A DNA stretch of 64,000 bases, from contig BSWB01000001.1 in NCBI GenBank assembly GCA_033239125.1, forward strand, positions 165,377,481-165,441,480. The letters run 5' to 3'. This document shows positions 34,601 to 47,179 of the stretch, in pieces. Made by a program: the position numbers and the translations under genes. The notes below the pieces were generated by a model. That model was given only the letters and a program-made list of their open reading frames with translations, did not search any database and was not told the DNA's origin. Numbering within the stretch: the stretch's first letter is position 1; each line of letters begins with the position of its first letter. The DNA is from Fagopyrum homotropicum. Lineage: Eukaryota; Streptophyta; Magnoliopsida; Caryophyllales; Polygonaceae.

Positions 34601-37600
34601 CAATAGTCAAAATTACGCACTTGGAACATAAAAAGCAAAAAATTAATATTTCTACTCTATGAATACCCGTGTACATTGTCTAAGTTGATACACCAATAAG
34701 TTGAAGTATTAGATGAAACCAGTCGTATTGTACCCACGATGAGCATAACAAGAACGATAATGCTACTACAGAAGAGTCAGAACTTACCGCATGTGAACAT
34801 TTTCACGCTGTCTTACATCCATATCTGCGTGATAATAATCAGCTTTAATCCCTCTCTCCCGCAATTCTTTTGCAACCTATAAACAAAGGGAAGACTCGTG
34901 ACAAGGATGCTCGATCACATCATAGATATCAATAGGAAATGAAGACACATTGCACCCAAAGAACAAAAGAAATACATGCAATACTTGAAGACCTAACGGA
35001 ATCCGTACAAATAAAGATTGCATATATGATATATTACAGAACTAATATCAGACGACAAACAACACTTTTACGTTACAAAGCATGTCAAGTTGAAAAGTCA
35101 ATCACTTGCAAAAAACACAAACCTGCTCACATTCCTTTCTTGAGAAGCAATAAACTATTCCAGATTCACTCTTCGGGTACGATCCTTTAATAAATTCAGC
35201 AATGTCATCAACAACGTTTTTTGCAACGGATGACTTTTCACGTACCTAGATGTGAGTGAAAATAGTTTATTTAAACAGTCAATGAAAACATATTTTGACA
35301 GATGTGTAATATTTGTTTTCCTTTTCCAACTGACCATATAAAATAGATTTGGCCTATTCACTGTGCTGACAAATTTCACACATTTTGGTATATGTAACAT
35401 CTGCATCAGATCAATTTGGACCTTCCTAGTGGCAGTTGCCTGTATGAAGGCAGTAAAAAAGCACAGATTATTCGTAAAGTTACTTTTCAATGGATTATAG
35501 AACAACAAAAAGAACATGATAGTAGAAGGAAGCAAATCATACTGTTAAAGCAATAACAGGGACAGTGGGAAACTGGGTCTTCAAAATGCCAAGATTTTTG
35601 TAGTCCGGACGGAAATCATGGCCCCATTGACTACAGCAATGTGCCTCCTGTTATGAAACAAAAATGTCTTAACAGTAATAATCTATTGAACAATGTATAG
35701 ATTCTGGAAAATCCTTTATATGTCATAACTCTGGAGATATATATTCGGCAAGTAACCTTCCAATGGAACAATTTAAGATATATGGAGATTCTTTAATACG
35801 ACATCCCTCTAGCTTGTGCTGGTTTTTCACTTTCTTGTGCAGACTAATTATTTTTACATTACATGTGAATATATACATATAGGTGATGCCCCCAAACCCC
35901 TGGCATTATTATGCAGAAACGACTATAGGGCAGGAAGAATCTATTTCAAAATCGGAACGAGTGCACTTATTCAACAAAATAAGGATTGTTTTGTCAGTGA
36001 ACTCAATCTTGGTTTCTCATGCAGCAATGGTATCAGCTCAAAACAAATGCCATTGTGATTAGACATGTAGGAGTGTTCATAATCAGGTATCTAGGATATC
36101 CGATCAGAATCTGGCCAGACATCAAATCCAATTCAGGGTTGATACAGGATTTTCAGATCAGGTGAGCCACCTTATTGGATATCTGGTAATTCACGGCAAT
36201 AGACAGCTCCCACAAAGTGTAGTCATATGAAAATTAATTGTAAAAAAAGAAGAAGCATGCTTAGGAAACTAAATTTCGGGAGTAGATAGCAATAATCAAG
36301 ATCGTTTGTTATCCTTAAATAAAAACCATAAACATGTAAAGTGCTCACGTCTATAGCAATTAAAGACAAACGGCCAGCATGATTGCATTTTTCAAGCTTG
36401 GACATAAATCTCTTGCTCTTTGATATCTTTTCTGGTGTGACATATAAGATCTTCAATTGTCCTTCACCCTTTTCAAGGGTCTTGTATATGGACTTCTCAT
36501 CTTCCTTGTTTGTAGTTGAAGTCAGCATATGAGCTGGAATTCCTAGAGCAGTCAAACCCATCACCTGAAAAAATAGTTAGTCATTTGTTCACTACACAAT
36601 AAGATTTCGTAGGTTACCAAATCACTTGGAATAGTAAATACCTGATCCTGAATCAGAGAAAGTAAAGGACTGACAACAAGAGCAATCCCATTGCGAAGAA
36701 CAGCTGGTAGCTGGTAACAGAGACTCTTGCCACCACCAGCAGCCATAATAACTAATACATCTATACCACTCATTACTGCATTTACAATCTGACGAGGAAA
36801 ATATCAAGTCAGAAAAATCATGTCAAACAAGAGACATCACCAAAAAAATTTCAGAAAAAATTGAAATTTATTTCTTAAAGACAAGCAATATTAAAAAAAT
36901 CTAATATCTAAGAAAGTAGTTGTAGGCACAGCAAAAAACAGTTAGCCGATAACAAAGTGATGTGATACTCCAAATATCCCTGTTCATAACATTTTGCGAA
37001 TCAAACTGTTTGAGGAAAAGCAATATTTCTCATTACCAATTGACTCGGAGACCCACGCCGACCTAGGAATCATTGGCTGAACTACAGTAAAGAACCATTT
37101 CCCGCGAAAAAAATATCGAAATTTGTGGAATTTTTGTTTGCTTGAGTTGGGCTAGATTCAGTGAAAATTATTATGTAACATACATGATGACAAAAATGTA
37201 CTAAAACTATTTTTGGGTCAAAGGTACAAGGGTAGTGCTGTATAATATTATGGAAGGATGGTAACAAGGGTATCTTTGCTACCAACTAATTTAAAAGACT
37301 TGAATTTTGACTCTTTGAGCTCAAAAAGCTTGATAAATGAAAGGAATAAAAAAACAAATATTTTATCCACCCCTCACAGAGAAAGAATCATATCTATATC
37401 AAAATTTGCTCCCCTCATTGGAAGGATGACACAACCATCATAACTCACTTGCGCGTGTTAGTGTGTTACAACCAAAAACCTTAAATAATAGAGATATCTT
37501 TGAAAAACTAACCTCTCGCTGATTTGCACGATATGAAGGTATGCCAAACACATTGAATCTGGCATCATCAGCTTCAGAGTCCCACTGGAACTTCCCGTCC

Positions 37601-38242
37601 CAGTTTTCTTCTGGCACCGAAGGGCCAGCAACATCAACACTTCCAGATGTTTCATATGTATCAAGAAGCTTCCTCAGTTCAGATTGTCTATCCTGCAACT
37701 TTTCCTGCTGGTCAAGCAGTAGCCTTATGTGATCTAAATAGTTTCACAACACCAAGAACAATATGTTAATACAAGGACCTACACAATCATCATACAACAT
37801 ATGGGCAGCGGCAAAATTTTGTTTATCAAGCACATGAAATGCCTTCCTTGAATCCACCCACTTAAACCCAAAAGATTTCACAACATAGATGCATATCCAT
37901 CTCTATCTTATGAACATCCACCCTAATACATTCGAACCTTTATCACTCAAATTCATATACAACTAATACAAGCACTGATATTTGAAGACTGTAATTGCAA
38001 TTCAACCATTACAGCTCAGGTGTCCCATCCAATTTCTACTAAACAACAAAAAGGAAATCGGAATTCCAAAGGCCTAGGGTTTGACCCTATCTCACTACCG
38101 TCTCCAAAACCGCAAAAAGCGAAAGGCAAACGAATGGGCATGTAAATTTAGGAAAGGGATAAAAGAGTACAGAACCTTGGACATCTTGAAGCTCTGCTTC
38201 AACAGTCAATAGCTCCTCCATGACGCCATTGATGCTCCCCAT
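31665..38242 (-). CDS. RECQL2: RecQ-type ATP-dependent DNA helicase, RECQL2-like
   Basis: Twenty coding exons on the minus strand: 38176-38242, 37513-37733, 36642-36788, 36349-36564, 35543-35647, 35335-35439, 35123-35245, 34788-34876, 34451-34487, 34336-34369, 34190-34242, 34040-34117, 33879-33944, 33508-33574, 33365-33418, 32900-33007, 32760-32824, 32556-32634, 32026-32246, 31665-31859. They give 709 aa (Arabidopsis RECQL2 about 705). Seen: Walker A AAGGGKSLCYQ (Lys117), DEAH 217-220 split between exons 4 and 5, ALTATAT at about 249-255, YYQESGRAGRDG, and RecQ zinc cysteines C452, C468, C472, C475. A Lys-rich, acidic tail ends SSEEET. RECQL2 is a nuclear 3'-5' helicase reported to disrupt D-loops and partner WRN exonuclease. 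The intron after exon 19 appears to use a GC donor. No catalytic residue is missing. Confidence 0.95.
32282..32519. repeat. Insertion with 16-bp direct repeats in a RECQL2-like intron
   Basis: CCCAATTCTTTCAAAA occurs at 32282-32297 and again at 32504-32519. Between them lies text shared with other places in the window (GGTAAAATGGATAACTAGGC, ACTCTATTAAGAGTAC, CATAGCATAAACTCA). A similar segment is at about 43888-43972 and a weaker one at 49528-49612, so this is a dispersed repeat. Confidence 0.55.
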
Positions 38243-38747
38243 CTTTCAAATTGAAACGCAGAACGACGGCCCGCTTGAATTCCCGGCGGGCAAACACCTG
38301 ACACAGTCGAGGAAAATTGCACATATGAAAAAGAAAGCCTATTTTTATATTTTGGGAAATGGCAGAAAACAACTTTGCATTTTGATTTTCTTAATAAGTT
38401 TGTCCATCCAACGTTGATTTTTCAGAAAATATAAGAGATCAAAACATATGTGAAATCAAACAATATAGAGAGGAAAGGTAATAATATCAAATTTTATGGA
38501 GATTTTCGAATTTTTTAATTGGGTCGATTATCGCTAGATTATCTTCTTCAATATCTAGGCTCAAAAAACTAATTTTTAAAGCTTTTGTTACGTTTTTATG
38601 ATAGATTGTACATGTAACACCGATGTATAACACATAGTTTACTTTTGACGACATACTAGAAGACTCCCTTTAGAAAAAGTTAATGAAACATTGATTGTTG
38701 TTAAGTCTTGCTCCGTCGATATTATACGTGTTGTGGTGTTTTATATA

Positions 38748-38970
38748 GAGAGAGGTTGGCTTCCGTGTAAACAGCTCTTACCATGTAAAATGAGAACGAA
38801 TTGTATTCGTTAGATCTTTAAATAGATGGCTGAGATTAGGCGGGATTAAAGGGGTAAGGAAAGAAAAACGTGGGTATATATTTGGTTGATATAGTATATA
38901 TTCGGCGGAATAGTATACATTCTGTAATTTGTTCTCATGTTCACATGCAGGAGTTGTTTACATATAAGTC

Positions 38971-38972
<2 letters not shown>
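38748..38972. mobile_element. MITE flanked by TA repeats (Micron-like), copy 2
   Basis: The left end GTTGGCTTCCGTGTAAACAG and the right end CTCCTGCATG in inverted form give a terminal inverted repeat of roughly 45 bases with several mismatches; both arms contain GTAAACA and ATGAGAAC. It is flanked by TATATA at 38742-38747 and by the long TA run starting at 38973. It shares GAGAACGAATTGTATTCGTT and AAATAGATG with the element at 9276-9522. Confidence 0.65.

Positions 38973-39064
<92 letters not shown>
38973..39064. repeat. (TA)46 microsatellite
   Basis: Ninety-two bases of uninterrupted TA. It separates the MITE ending at 38972 from the fold-back element starting at 39065. Confidence 0.95.
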
Positions 39065-39069
<5 letters not shown>

Positions 39070-39777
39070 TTATTCAAGTAAGGCCCATTATTGCGGTACG
39101 GCCGTGCGGCCGTACCGCAGGGCGACACGTGTCCCGAAAAAAAAAAAAAAAAAAAAAAAATTTTTTTTTTTTTTTTTTTTTTTAAACGAGTAAAAGTAAT
39201 AGTTCAATTTTTTTTTTTTTTTTTTTTTAAACGAGTAAAAGTAATAGTTCAATTTTTTTTTTTTTTTTTTTTTTTTAAAACGAGTAAAAGTAATAGTTCA
39301 AAACTTATTATGGAATAGTTCATAACTTATAAAAGGATAGTTCATGAATTATAATAGAATAGTTCATAGTGTAAAATTTATAAAGGATTGAAAGTAATAG
39401 TTCAAAACTTATTAAGTAATAGTTCATAACTTCTAAAAGCATAGTTCATGAATTATAATAGAATAGTTCATAGTGCAAAATTTATAAAGGAGTGAAAGTA
39501 ATAGTTCAAAACTTATTATGGGATAGTTCATGAATTATAATAGAATAGTTCATGAATTATAATAGAATAGTTTAAAGTGCAAAAATTTATAAAGGAGTGA
39601 AAGTAATAGTTCAAAACTTATTATGGGATAGTTCATGAATTATAATAGAATAGTTCATGGATTATATTAAAAAGTAATAGTTCATGGATTATATAGGAAT
39701 AGTTCAAAGTTTATAGGATAATAGTGCATAAATTATAACATGGTAGTTCAAATAAATTTTCATTAATTTCTGTAAAA

Positions 39778-39812
<35 letters not shown>

Positions 39813-39924
39813 GTTTCAGAAAAAAAAAAAAAAAAAAAAAATTTTTTTTTTTTTTTTTTCGGGACACGTGTCGCCCTGCGGTACGGCCGTACCGCAATAA
39901 AAGAGCCTTACTTGAACATTAACC
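39065..39924. mobile_element. Fold-back element with GC-rich ends, A/T tracts and minisatellite core
   Basis: The left end GGGTATTATTCAAGTAAGGC and the right end, read in reverse, GGTTAATGTTCAAGTAAGGC match. Both continue through ATTGCGGTACGGCCG and GGGCGACACGTGTCCCG into long A or T tracts. The left copy carries an extra GTGCGGCCGTACC segment. The core (about 39180-39760) is a degenerate tandem array of AGTAATAGTTCAAAACTTAT, ATAGTTCATGAATTATAATA and related units of some 80-100 bases. TA runs flank both sides. There is no coding capacity; the apparent ORF at 39091-39318 is poly-Lys/poly-Phe from homopolymers. Confidence 0.8.
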
Positions 39925-39946
39925 TATATATATATATATATATATA
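39925..39946. repeat. (TA)11 microsatellite
   Basis: Twenty-two bases of TA directly abutting the right end of the fold-back element. Confidence 0.9.
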
Positions 39947-40435
39947 TTGTCATATCGGTTTAAAATGTAACATAAATAGCTATACTTTGGTTATATATGT
40001 AACGTTATATTTACTATTGAAGGCATGCAAACAAGTCTTATTTTAAGTCTTAACTTGCTTTATAACACATACTCTGTATCAAACAGACCAAACAGGCCTC
40101 TAGTCATTTGTGCTACAATAAGGTTTATGGTTTTTTTCAAAGAGCAAACCCATTAACAACCATCCTAAATAATGGAAGAACATAGAATAGTGTTGCTTCC
40201 CAAATATTTATCTCAAAAGAATTATACCCTCTTCACTTTTATACCAAAGAAACTACATTCAGTAAAATGAATGTTACAAAAATCAAATTTATCACTATTA
40301 ATTTCATTATCAACCTTATGCTATATATGATATGAAGCATCTCTCCTTGTTGCAGCAGCCTCCTGGACTGCTTCCTCTCAAACTATCATCTGTATTGAAA
40401 TCTCGACAACTCGTGCCATGAATATGGCAACGAGT

Positions 40436-43400
40436 TTAGCTCGAACTCTGTTGTGAGTACCAGAGTTTCTTCTGGCAAACGAGTATCTTCTCGTTCTCAA
40501 CCGCGTATTCGGTATCTTCTTTCCTGCAACTCCATCGCATTCCCTTTGCAATGGTGGAAATTGCATCCATGAAGTAGCTGGATTCTCGGATAATTGCATA
40601 CCCGTTTGGACGGAGGATTCGATCCATTTCTAGGAGTACGTACTTCATTTCACACCTGATGAAACAATGAAACGAGTTTCATCAGCTCAATTGACAAGCA
40701 TAATGTTAAGATGTGTGGAATATTTTGTCCCACGTCAACAATATGATAATGCCCAAACCTAATATATAAGACTAGGTTACTCCTCCTAGGTTCTTTACGT
40801 ACATCTTTTAACACATGAAAGTAGAGTCAATACCTTTGATTTTCGGCTGTGAAGAGTCCGTCAACGTGAAGAAGATCGTAAGTTCTTGGGTATGTAGAAA
40901 ATGCCTCACACCTGCAGAATGTAGAACAACAGCAATCAGCAAAAACTGAGCATAAGTTCTTGTGATAGGGAAAGAATCAGTAAGGCCTCGTTTAGAAGCG
41001 CCAAGAATCATTTCCGATAACAAAATGATTTTGAATCAATCAAAAAAATATGTTTATTTAGAGATAATCCCATCATTTTCATTTCTTTTCTTTAGCCTTA
41101 TTCAATTTCATTTTGTTTTTCACCACTTCAATTAGGGTTGTGCAAAATCGGACGAGACCGGACCGGAAATTTACAAATCCAGTCTACTTTCCATGTTTTT
41201 CTGAAAAACTGGGTTACGGTCCGGGTCCGGTTTTGAACCGCATTAAATCATAACCCAGGTTGGACCGTAGACTGCGAATATCCGGTCCGATCAAGTCTAG
41301 TTCGGTGCGGGTCCGGTTTTGGACCGGAAAACCTCACCAAAATTGCACAATTTAGGTACAAACCGGTCCAACCCGGAACCAGACGGTCTCTGCGGTCCAG
41401 GGTGTTATCAATTTACGGTCCACCGGTCCGGACCGGACCATATGCACAGCCCTAGACTACAACCAAACAGGCACTTAAAATGGTGTTGAAACTTACCAAT
41501 CATGATAGGTTCCGATAAGGCCGCGATCATAAACCACAGGCAATGAGTTGGGACCATAGGAAGAAACCACATTCATGACCCAGACAGGAGCGTCTTTCAA
41601 AACAGCAGCAAAGCCACCATAAACCGTGTTCATGTCCATAACGTTCCTTATCTTGTCGGTCCCAAGAGCCGGGAGTAGCTTCTTGTAGTGTTTCACTCGG
41701 ATCTTCCACTTGCCTTGATCATGTTTGAAAGCACCAACATTATCACCCGCAACATCAGAAATGCGTTCCGGTGCAACGTTCAGCCTCTCGGGCCACTTGG
41801 GAAGGGATTGCAGGTCTGTTTTCTTGAGCTTTGGGTTTGGAGCTACGGCGCATGATCTGAGAGGAGTGTACCAAGCGGCATCTGGCTCAACAGAGTCGTC
41901 ACACTTGGACGGGTTCGCTTCTACACTGCTAAGCTTCTTGTAGCAGCTTTCGTCTGTGGTCTTTTGCCACACGGCAATGTCGTCTTTCTTGTTGTAAAGT
42001 TTGAAGCACAAAGATGTTAGCAACTTCTGAAGGTTCTGATAGTCAGACTTCTGGACTTCCTTGGTAGTGTTCCAGCCTCGCCATCTGTTCTCGTAGTTAA
42101 CTGGTGGTCCCGATAGAACCCAGAATCCTCCAGGTCGGAGTATCCGGTGTATTTCCATTAGATAGATTCCTCCTGCAGATGGACAAAGTCTTATAAAACT
42201 AGAAGTATTGTTTGTAGGCCAAATTAGCTGAAGTAAACCTTTTTGAGATTTCTCACTAGTAACTAGGCTCATGGTATAAATATGTTTAAGAAATGTATAC
42301 TAATCAAGTGGTAAAAGTTGAAGGCGTACACCACCCTAATGGAAATAGAAAAGGGCCTATTTGGCCAAATTCTTTCTAGTGTTTGTAAGGGGTGTTTGTG
42401 AATAAAAACATGTATAAAACTTGTATTACGATGCAAGGCATTCAAACAACACTATATGTAGGGTGTTTTACTTCACCAAGACATCCAATTACAGCAAGAT
42501 TATTTTTGAACTTCAACTAGAAAGCTAAAATGAAAACAAACAGGCCATGATCTATGACACAGTATGTGTATAATGAAAACAAACAGACCATGGAAGAACT
42601 ACATACCAAACTCAGTCCAAGGGATCAGGCATCGAGAGCAGTGAGCCATATCAAAAGAGCTGGATGGGAAAGGAAGCCGTTGTGTAGAAATAATGCCAAG
42701 GATCGCTGGGATACCACGTTCAAGAGCAAATTGTACTTGGGCTTCATGATTATCCCTTGGTGCAAGAGATACAGTCAAGATTTTTCGATCCAATAGATCA
42801 CCTCCCCAGCTTGCAACCTACAGTTATTCCGTATTCAATAATTTCACAACATAAGGAAGACATTCAAGGTTGAAGAACATCCTATGATTATACTATTATG
42901 TGTCAAACGAAAAAGGAGGGAAGAAATCATGACTCACCCCACAGCCAGTATCAATAGCTGTTCGCACAGTTCCATCTTTCATTTGAGGGATCAAATTTTG
43001 CATTAGATCAACATAGCGACTAACTCCATTTGGAAACATGGTACCTCCACCGGGGAAAATGAATTTCTCCCCTTCTTTTTGAAGCCAATGTTGGTTTGAT
43101 TTCTGTTTGTTAATCCAGTCATATGGCACATTCCTGAAAACAACCCAAGTTCAAAGAATACATTATAAACTGATCTTTCAATGAAGCAAGATTATAGCAG
43201 AAAAAATCTGGAGGCTCACTCACCGGTACCAAGCCTCCTTCTTGCTCTTAGGCCACTTAATTGGAGCCTTGTAACCATTTGGTGGAGGAACCAAGCACTC
43301 CTTCCTCTCAAAAGGTGGGGGACAGTGTCGCTCCAAAAATGTAAGACGGTGATAACCATACTTCTTCCATCTCTAAAGGAAAAAACCCGAAATGCAAAAT

Positions 43401-43798
43401 AGAATTAGTCAGTAAGACTCAGTATCATATGAGCTCTTGATTAATAAACATACATTTAACATAATTCACTATAGCAAATCCTATTAATATAAACCCATTG
43501 ATAGACTTACCCTGGGGTCTGTGCAAGGAGTGTAATCTTGATACTCGGCACTGCATTCAGGGAAGGAATTAGCTTTGATTTGAAGAGGAGCAGCTAGTGT
43601 ATCCTTTGTGAATTCTGCTGATTCTTCAGTCACTTTGCTTACTTCCTTAGCATTAAATCTGTCTTTCTGAGAATAGAAGATCCCGCCAAAATAAAACGAG
43701 AAGCCACACAGCACAATGACTGTCAAGCATGTAGTTACCATCCTCATGCTTTTCTCAGCCTGAGGATTTGGCTTCGTTTCTTTATCTTTATACTTCAT
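40436..43798 (-). CDS. PMT20: Golgi methyltransferase-like protein (QUASIMODO2-like family), PMT20-like
   Basis: Seven coding exons on the minus strand: 43511-43798, 43224-43372, 42938-43133, 42607-42817, 41497-42172, 40834-40911, 40436-40655. They give 605 aa plus TAA (Arabidopsis PMT20 about 603). The short cytosolic N-terminus with a membrane anchor at about 18-40 predicts a type II Golgi protein. Seen: ECSAEYQDYTPCTDP, ERHCPP, NVPYDWINKQKSNQHWL, the SAM-binding motif AIDTGCGVASWGG (about 205-217), LAPRDNHEAQVQFALERG, HCSRCLIPW, RPGGFWVLSGPPVNY and the second-half NVMDMNTVYGGFAA. Family members such as QUA2 are linked to homogalacturonan methylation in the cell wall; this member's own substrate is unproven. 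All introns are GT-AG; intron 5 carries a hAT-like MITE. Confidence 0.95.
41133..41454. mobile_element. hAT-like MITE rich in CGGTCCGG, copy 2, in PMT20-like intron 5
   Basis: It begins TAGGGTTGTGCA and ends TGCACAGCCCTA, matching inverted ends. The interior shares CGGTTTTGGACCGGAAAACC and AAATTGCAC.ATTTAGGTAC with copy 1 in the same orientation. The 8-base flanks (ACTTCAAT and GACTACAA) do not match directly, only 6 of 8 when shifted by one base, so the target duplication has decayed. It lies wholly within the intron between 40912 and 41496. Confidence 0.75.
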
Positions 43799-45230
43799 CT
43801 TGGAATATTACTTGTGATATACTACACTGCACAAAATGTGTCACAGACTTGCTTTAGATGAGCACAAGATCTTTACTAAATAATACAGGGTAAAATGATT
43901 AACTAGGCATTTTACCACTATTACTCTATTAAGGATACTCATAGCATAAACTCAGTAAATATAACCCTATTTAACACAATTCCTCTTTTCAAATAAAATC
44001 CTATATTCAGGAATTCAAGTTACAAAAAGTATGATTCAGTTGACATAAACATCAATTCATAATGTAGCCAACAGATATACGTAGATCAGCTTCTACCGAC
44101 ATGAAATCAACATAGTTGGCATAAGCTGATGAATTGTAATCAAAGGGAATTTTGTATCCAATTCATATAGATCAAATAATAGAAACTTATCCATGTGAAC
44201 CACAAACAGGGAAAGCTTAAGGTACATGAAAAAAACTAAATACATAAGCACAAGGTGTACAAAATATAATAAAATCTCTGGGACCATGAATTCATCCAGA
44301 TCTACCAGTCAAACCTAAAACACAAGAAATACAGTAACCATATGAGATCTGATCCAATGAATTTTAAGCACCTACTTATCGAGTTATCGTTGTCACACGA
44401 AAATCATACAAACTCCACATGATATAGGTACCAAGACCACCTAATTCTCACCAAAGCTATAATATTTTAGTAAGGGCCCTCCATTATTATGTAGGGAAAA
44501 GCAAACCATGAAAAGGGAAAAGCAAATCAAATAGCTATTAACATGTCATATGGCATATTGATTGCTTCATGTTCAAGGAAAAGGCTCCTTATGTCAATGT
44601 AATGATATTTTTTGCCATTCAAGTAGGAAAAGCAAGAAAAACAAAGCACAAGAGTCCAATGCCAGCAAGGAAGAAAAAGGGGGTGAAAAAGCTGCAGCAT
44701 GTAAGTGGTAATTGGTAAGCAAGAAAGTTGAACAATCATATGCTACTAAGAGCAAGAGCTAGAAGAAAGCAAACTGCCATGAATTTTTAATGGGCAAGAA
44801 TCCAATCTTGCAAAAGTACCCACAAACAAACCTCATAGCACTCATACTCAAGGTTTACGAAAAACCCAGAAGCAAAATTCACAGATCTAACGAAGATTCC
44901 AAAACTAATCTAAAAATTCACACTCAATCAGGGTTTTTCTCAATGTTAAACCTTCAAACTTCTCTCAAAAGAGCAAAACAGTCAAGAGGAGCAACACAGC
45001 AACAGATAAAGATGCAAAAACGCAAACAGAAGCAAAGAACTAAAAACAAAAACAAATGGGCTATACCTAAATCTCTGTAAACTCTCAAATGAGAATATGG
45101 GTAATGAAGATAAGGGTAGAATATAAGTATAAGATAGAGAAAGGAGGAAGAAAGGGGAGAGAAATCCCTTCTTGTAGACAGAAGAAAGAAGGGATAATTG
45201 AAGAATGAGAGAAAATCTCACAATTTATAA
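43799..45230 (-). other. Probable PMT20-like 5' leader with a long leader intron
   Basis: Read on the minus strand, an acceptor GTGCAG ends at 43827, 28 bases before the ATG. A donor-like TTAG|GTATAG lies at 45067/45066, giving an inferred leader intron of about 1,240 bases. The first leader exon would run from about 45195 to 45067. A TATA-like TTATAAAT (minus strand) lies near 45224-45231. A dispersed repeat shared with the RECQL2 intron occurs at 43888-43972. No protein gene is visible in between. Confidence 0.45.
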
Positions 45231-47179
45231 CTCTAATTTATTAGCCCTCAAATTTGCTTGCTTTACGCTTGGATGTCCCCCCTGTTTCGTGGGTTTGAGA
45301 TCTGGTTGAATCTCTGTTTCTAACCCACAGTCTCAATTTCTCTCCATTTCACTGCCTTTTGTAATGCCCTGTATGGGTGAATGTAACCCATACCATACAG
45401 GCATACACTGATGTACATAAAAGATCCACCGGCCTGGATTCAATGTGCAGAGAAAGTTACAAAGAAAAAGTTAAAGGGAATATTAATTATATATTAATTA
45501 AGTTGCAGAGCTGGATGATTATGGAAATCAGCCAAATCTGGATCAATTTGCGCGTTTTTGGAGGTCTTGGATTGGTGACATTAGGTTGAATATTCTTGAT
45601 TATCTAAATATTGTGAATAAAAATATTTTATATGTCTCCATCTATTAAAAAAAAATCAAAATAAGCCAAATTTTGTATGGTGTGTGTAGTTATTTTCACT
45701 CATATGAGGAAAATTTTGTCACTCGGTGTAGAGCAGCCGACAAGTTATAAATCAACTCGACTTGGAGAAGTTACAAGTGTTGAACCTAACATTTTTCATA
45801 TGGGCAGTTTAGGATCAACGAGATGATTAGAGGCTAATTTTTTTATTATCAATTAACTTTTATTGAAACACTTTTTTTTTTTTTTTATGGGTTTAGTTTC
45901 CGGTTTGGTCGGAGAAGTTGCTCTACGTCCGAATATGGTAACGATCTGGATATGGTATAGTCAGTTTTCATGTGTTAATAATAATGAACAATAGTTTGAT
46001 CGTTGTCTTGTCGATCCATCTTAGATTATTTATCCGATATATCGACATAGAAAATTATTTTCCATCTTGTAAGAAAAATATGTTTTTGATGGTAACTATT
46101 GAATAAAAAAAATCACATTAAAGTCTCAATTGATAATACTAAAATGAATTCGATGAATAAATATATCAAAATATAGTATGAATCTGACTTAGATTATCTT
46201 CTTAGAAAAAATTCCGATACTGTCAAACTTTTCGGCTGAAAACAGGTTAATTATTTAAGAATGAGCGTAATCCAAAATCCGATATTTATTGCATATATTT
46301 TTCTAAATAAAATACATTTAGAGTTGTTAAAATACTTATCTTTTAAAAAAAATAACTTTAAAAAATTGTTTAAATGTGAAATTTGATATCATTATTGCTT
46401 CTCATTAAGCTAAAGTCTTTTTTTGGTAGGGTTGAAGATATGAAAATTGATGGAAAGAGATTTGGATATAATATATTTAACTTTAATCATAAATTCGTAA
46501 TTTAATGATAAAATTTAGTACTTTTTAGGGCGTTTTTTTTAAAAAAAAAATTATTGTAAATGGATTCGTATGAGAAATTGATTAGTGTCGATCTGTTGAT
46601 ATTCTCAATTACCCAAAGTCAAGCTAGTTAGGTTTGAATTGAATATTTTCTTGAACACAAATTACTTCAATGTTTTTGTGCACTAGTCAAACTTCACCTA
46701 GCTTTGACTCTATCTTCCAGAATTATGAATAAATAAAATTCGGTTATTTTCCAATTTGATGGAATTGATGTATATAATTTGTATACAAATTTTACATAGG
46801 TTGTGTATATAACAATACAATTGTAAAAATATAGTATAAAGTAATAGCATATAATAATGTTTACAATTTATCTGCATTATGCTTAGTATATCAAGTCAAG
46901 TGAACTATTCTTACAGTTAATTGATTTTATTATGAAATATCACGAGATATTAGGTGTTATACTTCAGTCTAACTTGCGTATTAACTTGTATGCATATGAC
47001 CTCCACTTTACGGTTCATGATCAGAGAGGTTAGTTAACACTTCAATCCGAACCTGAGTTCGTTTGTAGTTCGTTTGTAGGATGGGTTAGAGATGATAATT
47101 TATCTAATTTAAAATTAGTATATTAGTTTTTTTTTTAAACCATTTTTTAATTACATTTTTAAATATATGCTTTTTAAGC
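45231..47179. other. Intergenic, PMT20-like promoter side
   Basis: After the promoter-proximal stretch, an imperfect hairpin (CCTGTATGGG with CCATACAGG) occurs near 45369-45402. The rest is AT-rich sequence with no ORF, repeat or RNA gene that I can support. Confidence 0.5.

Larger units (their letters stand above)
38243..40435. other. Intergenic between RECQL2-like and PMT20-like genes, mostly repeats
   Basis: The RECQL2 promoter must lie in the first few hundred bases, with no clear motif seen. The rest is filled by a TA-flanked MITE (38748-38972), a 92-base TA run (38973-39064), a large fold-back element (39065-39924) and a shorter TA run (39925-39946). The remaining ~400 bases before 40436 probably hold the PMT20-like 3' UTR. 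Confidence 0.6.

Noticed and set aside
39091..39318. Poly-Lys/poly-Phe open frames
   Set aside because: They arise from A and T homopolymers inside the fold-back element.
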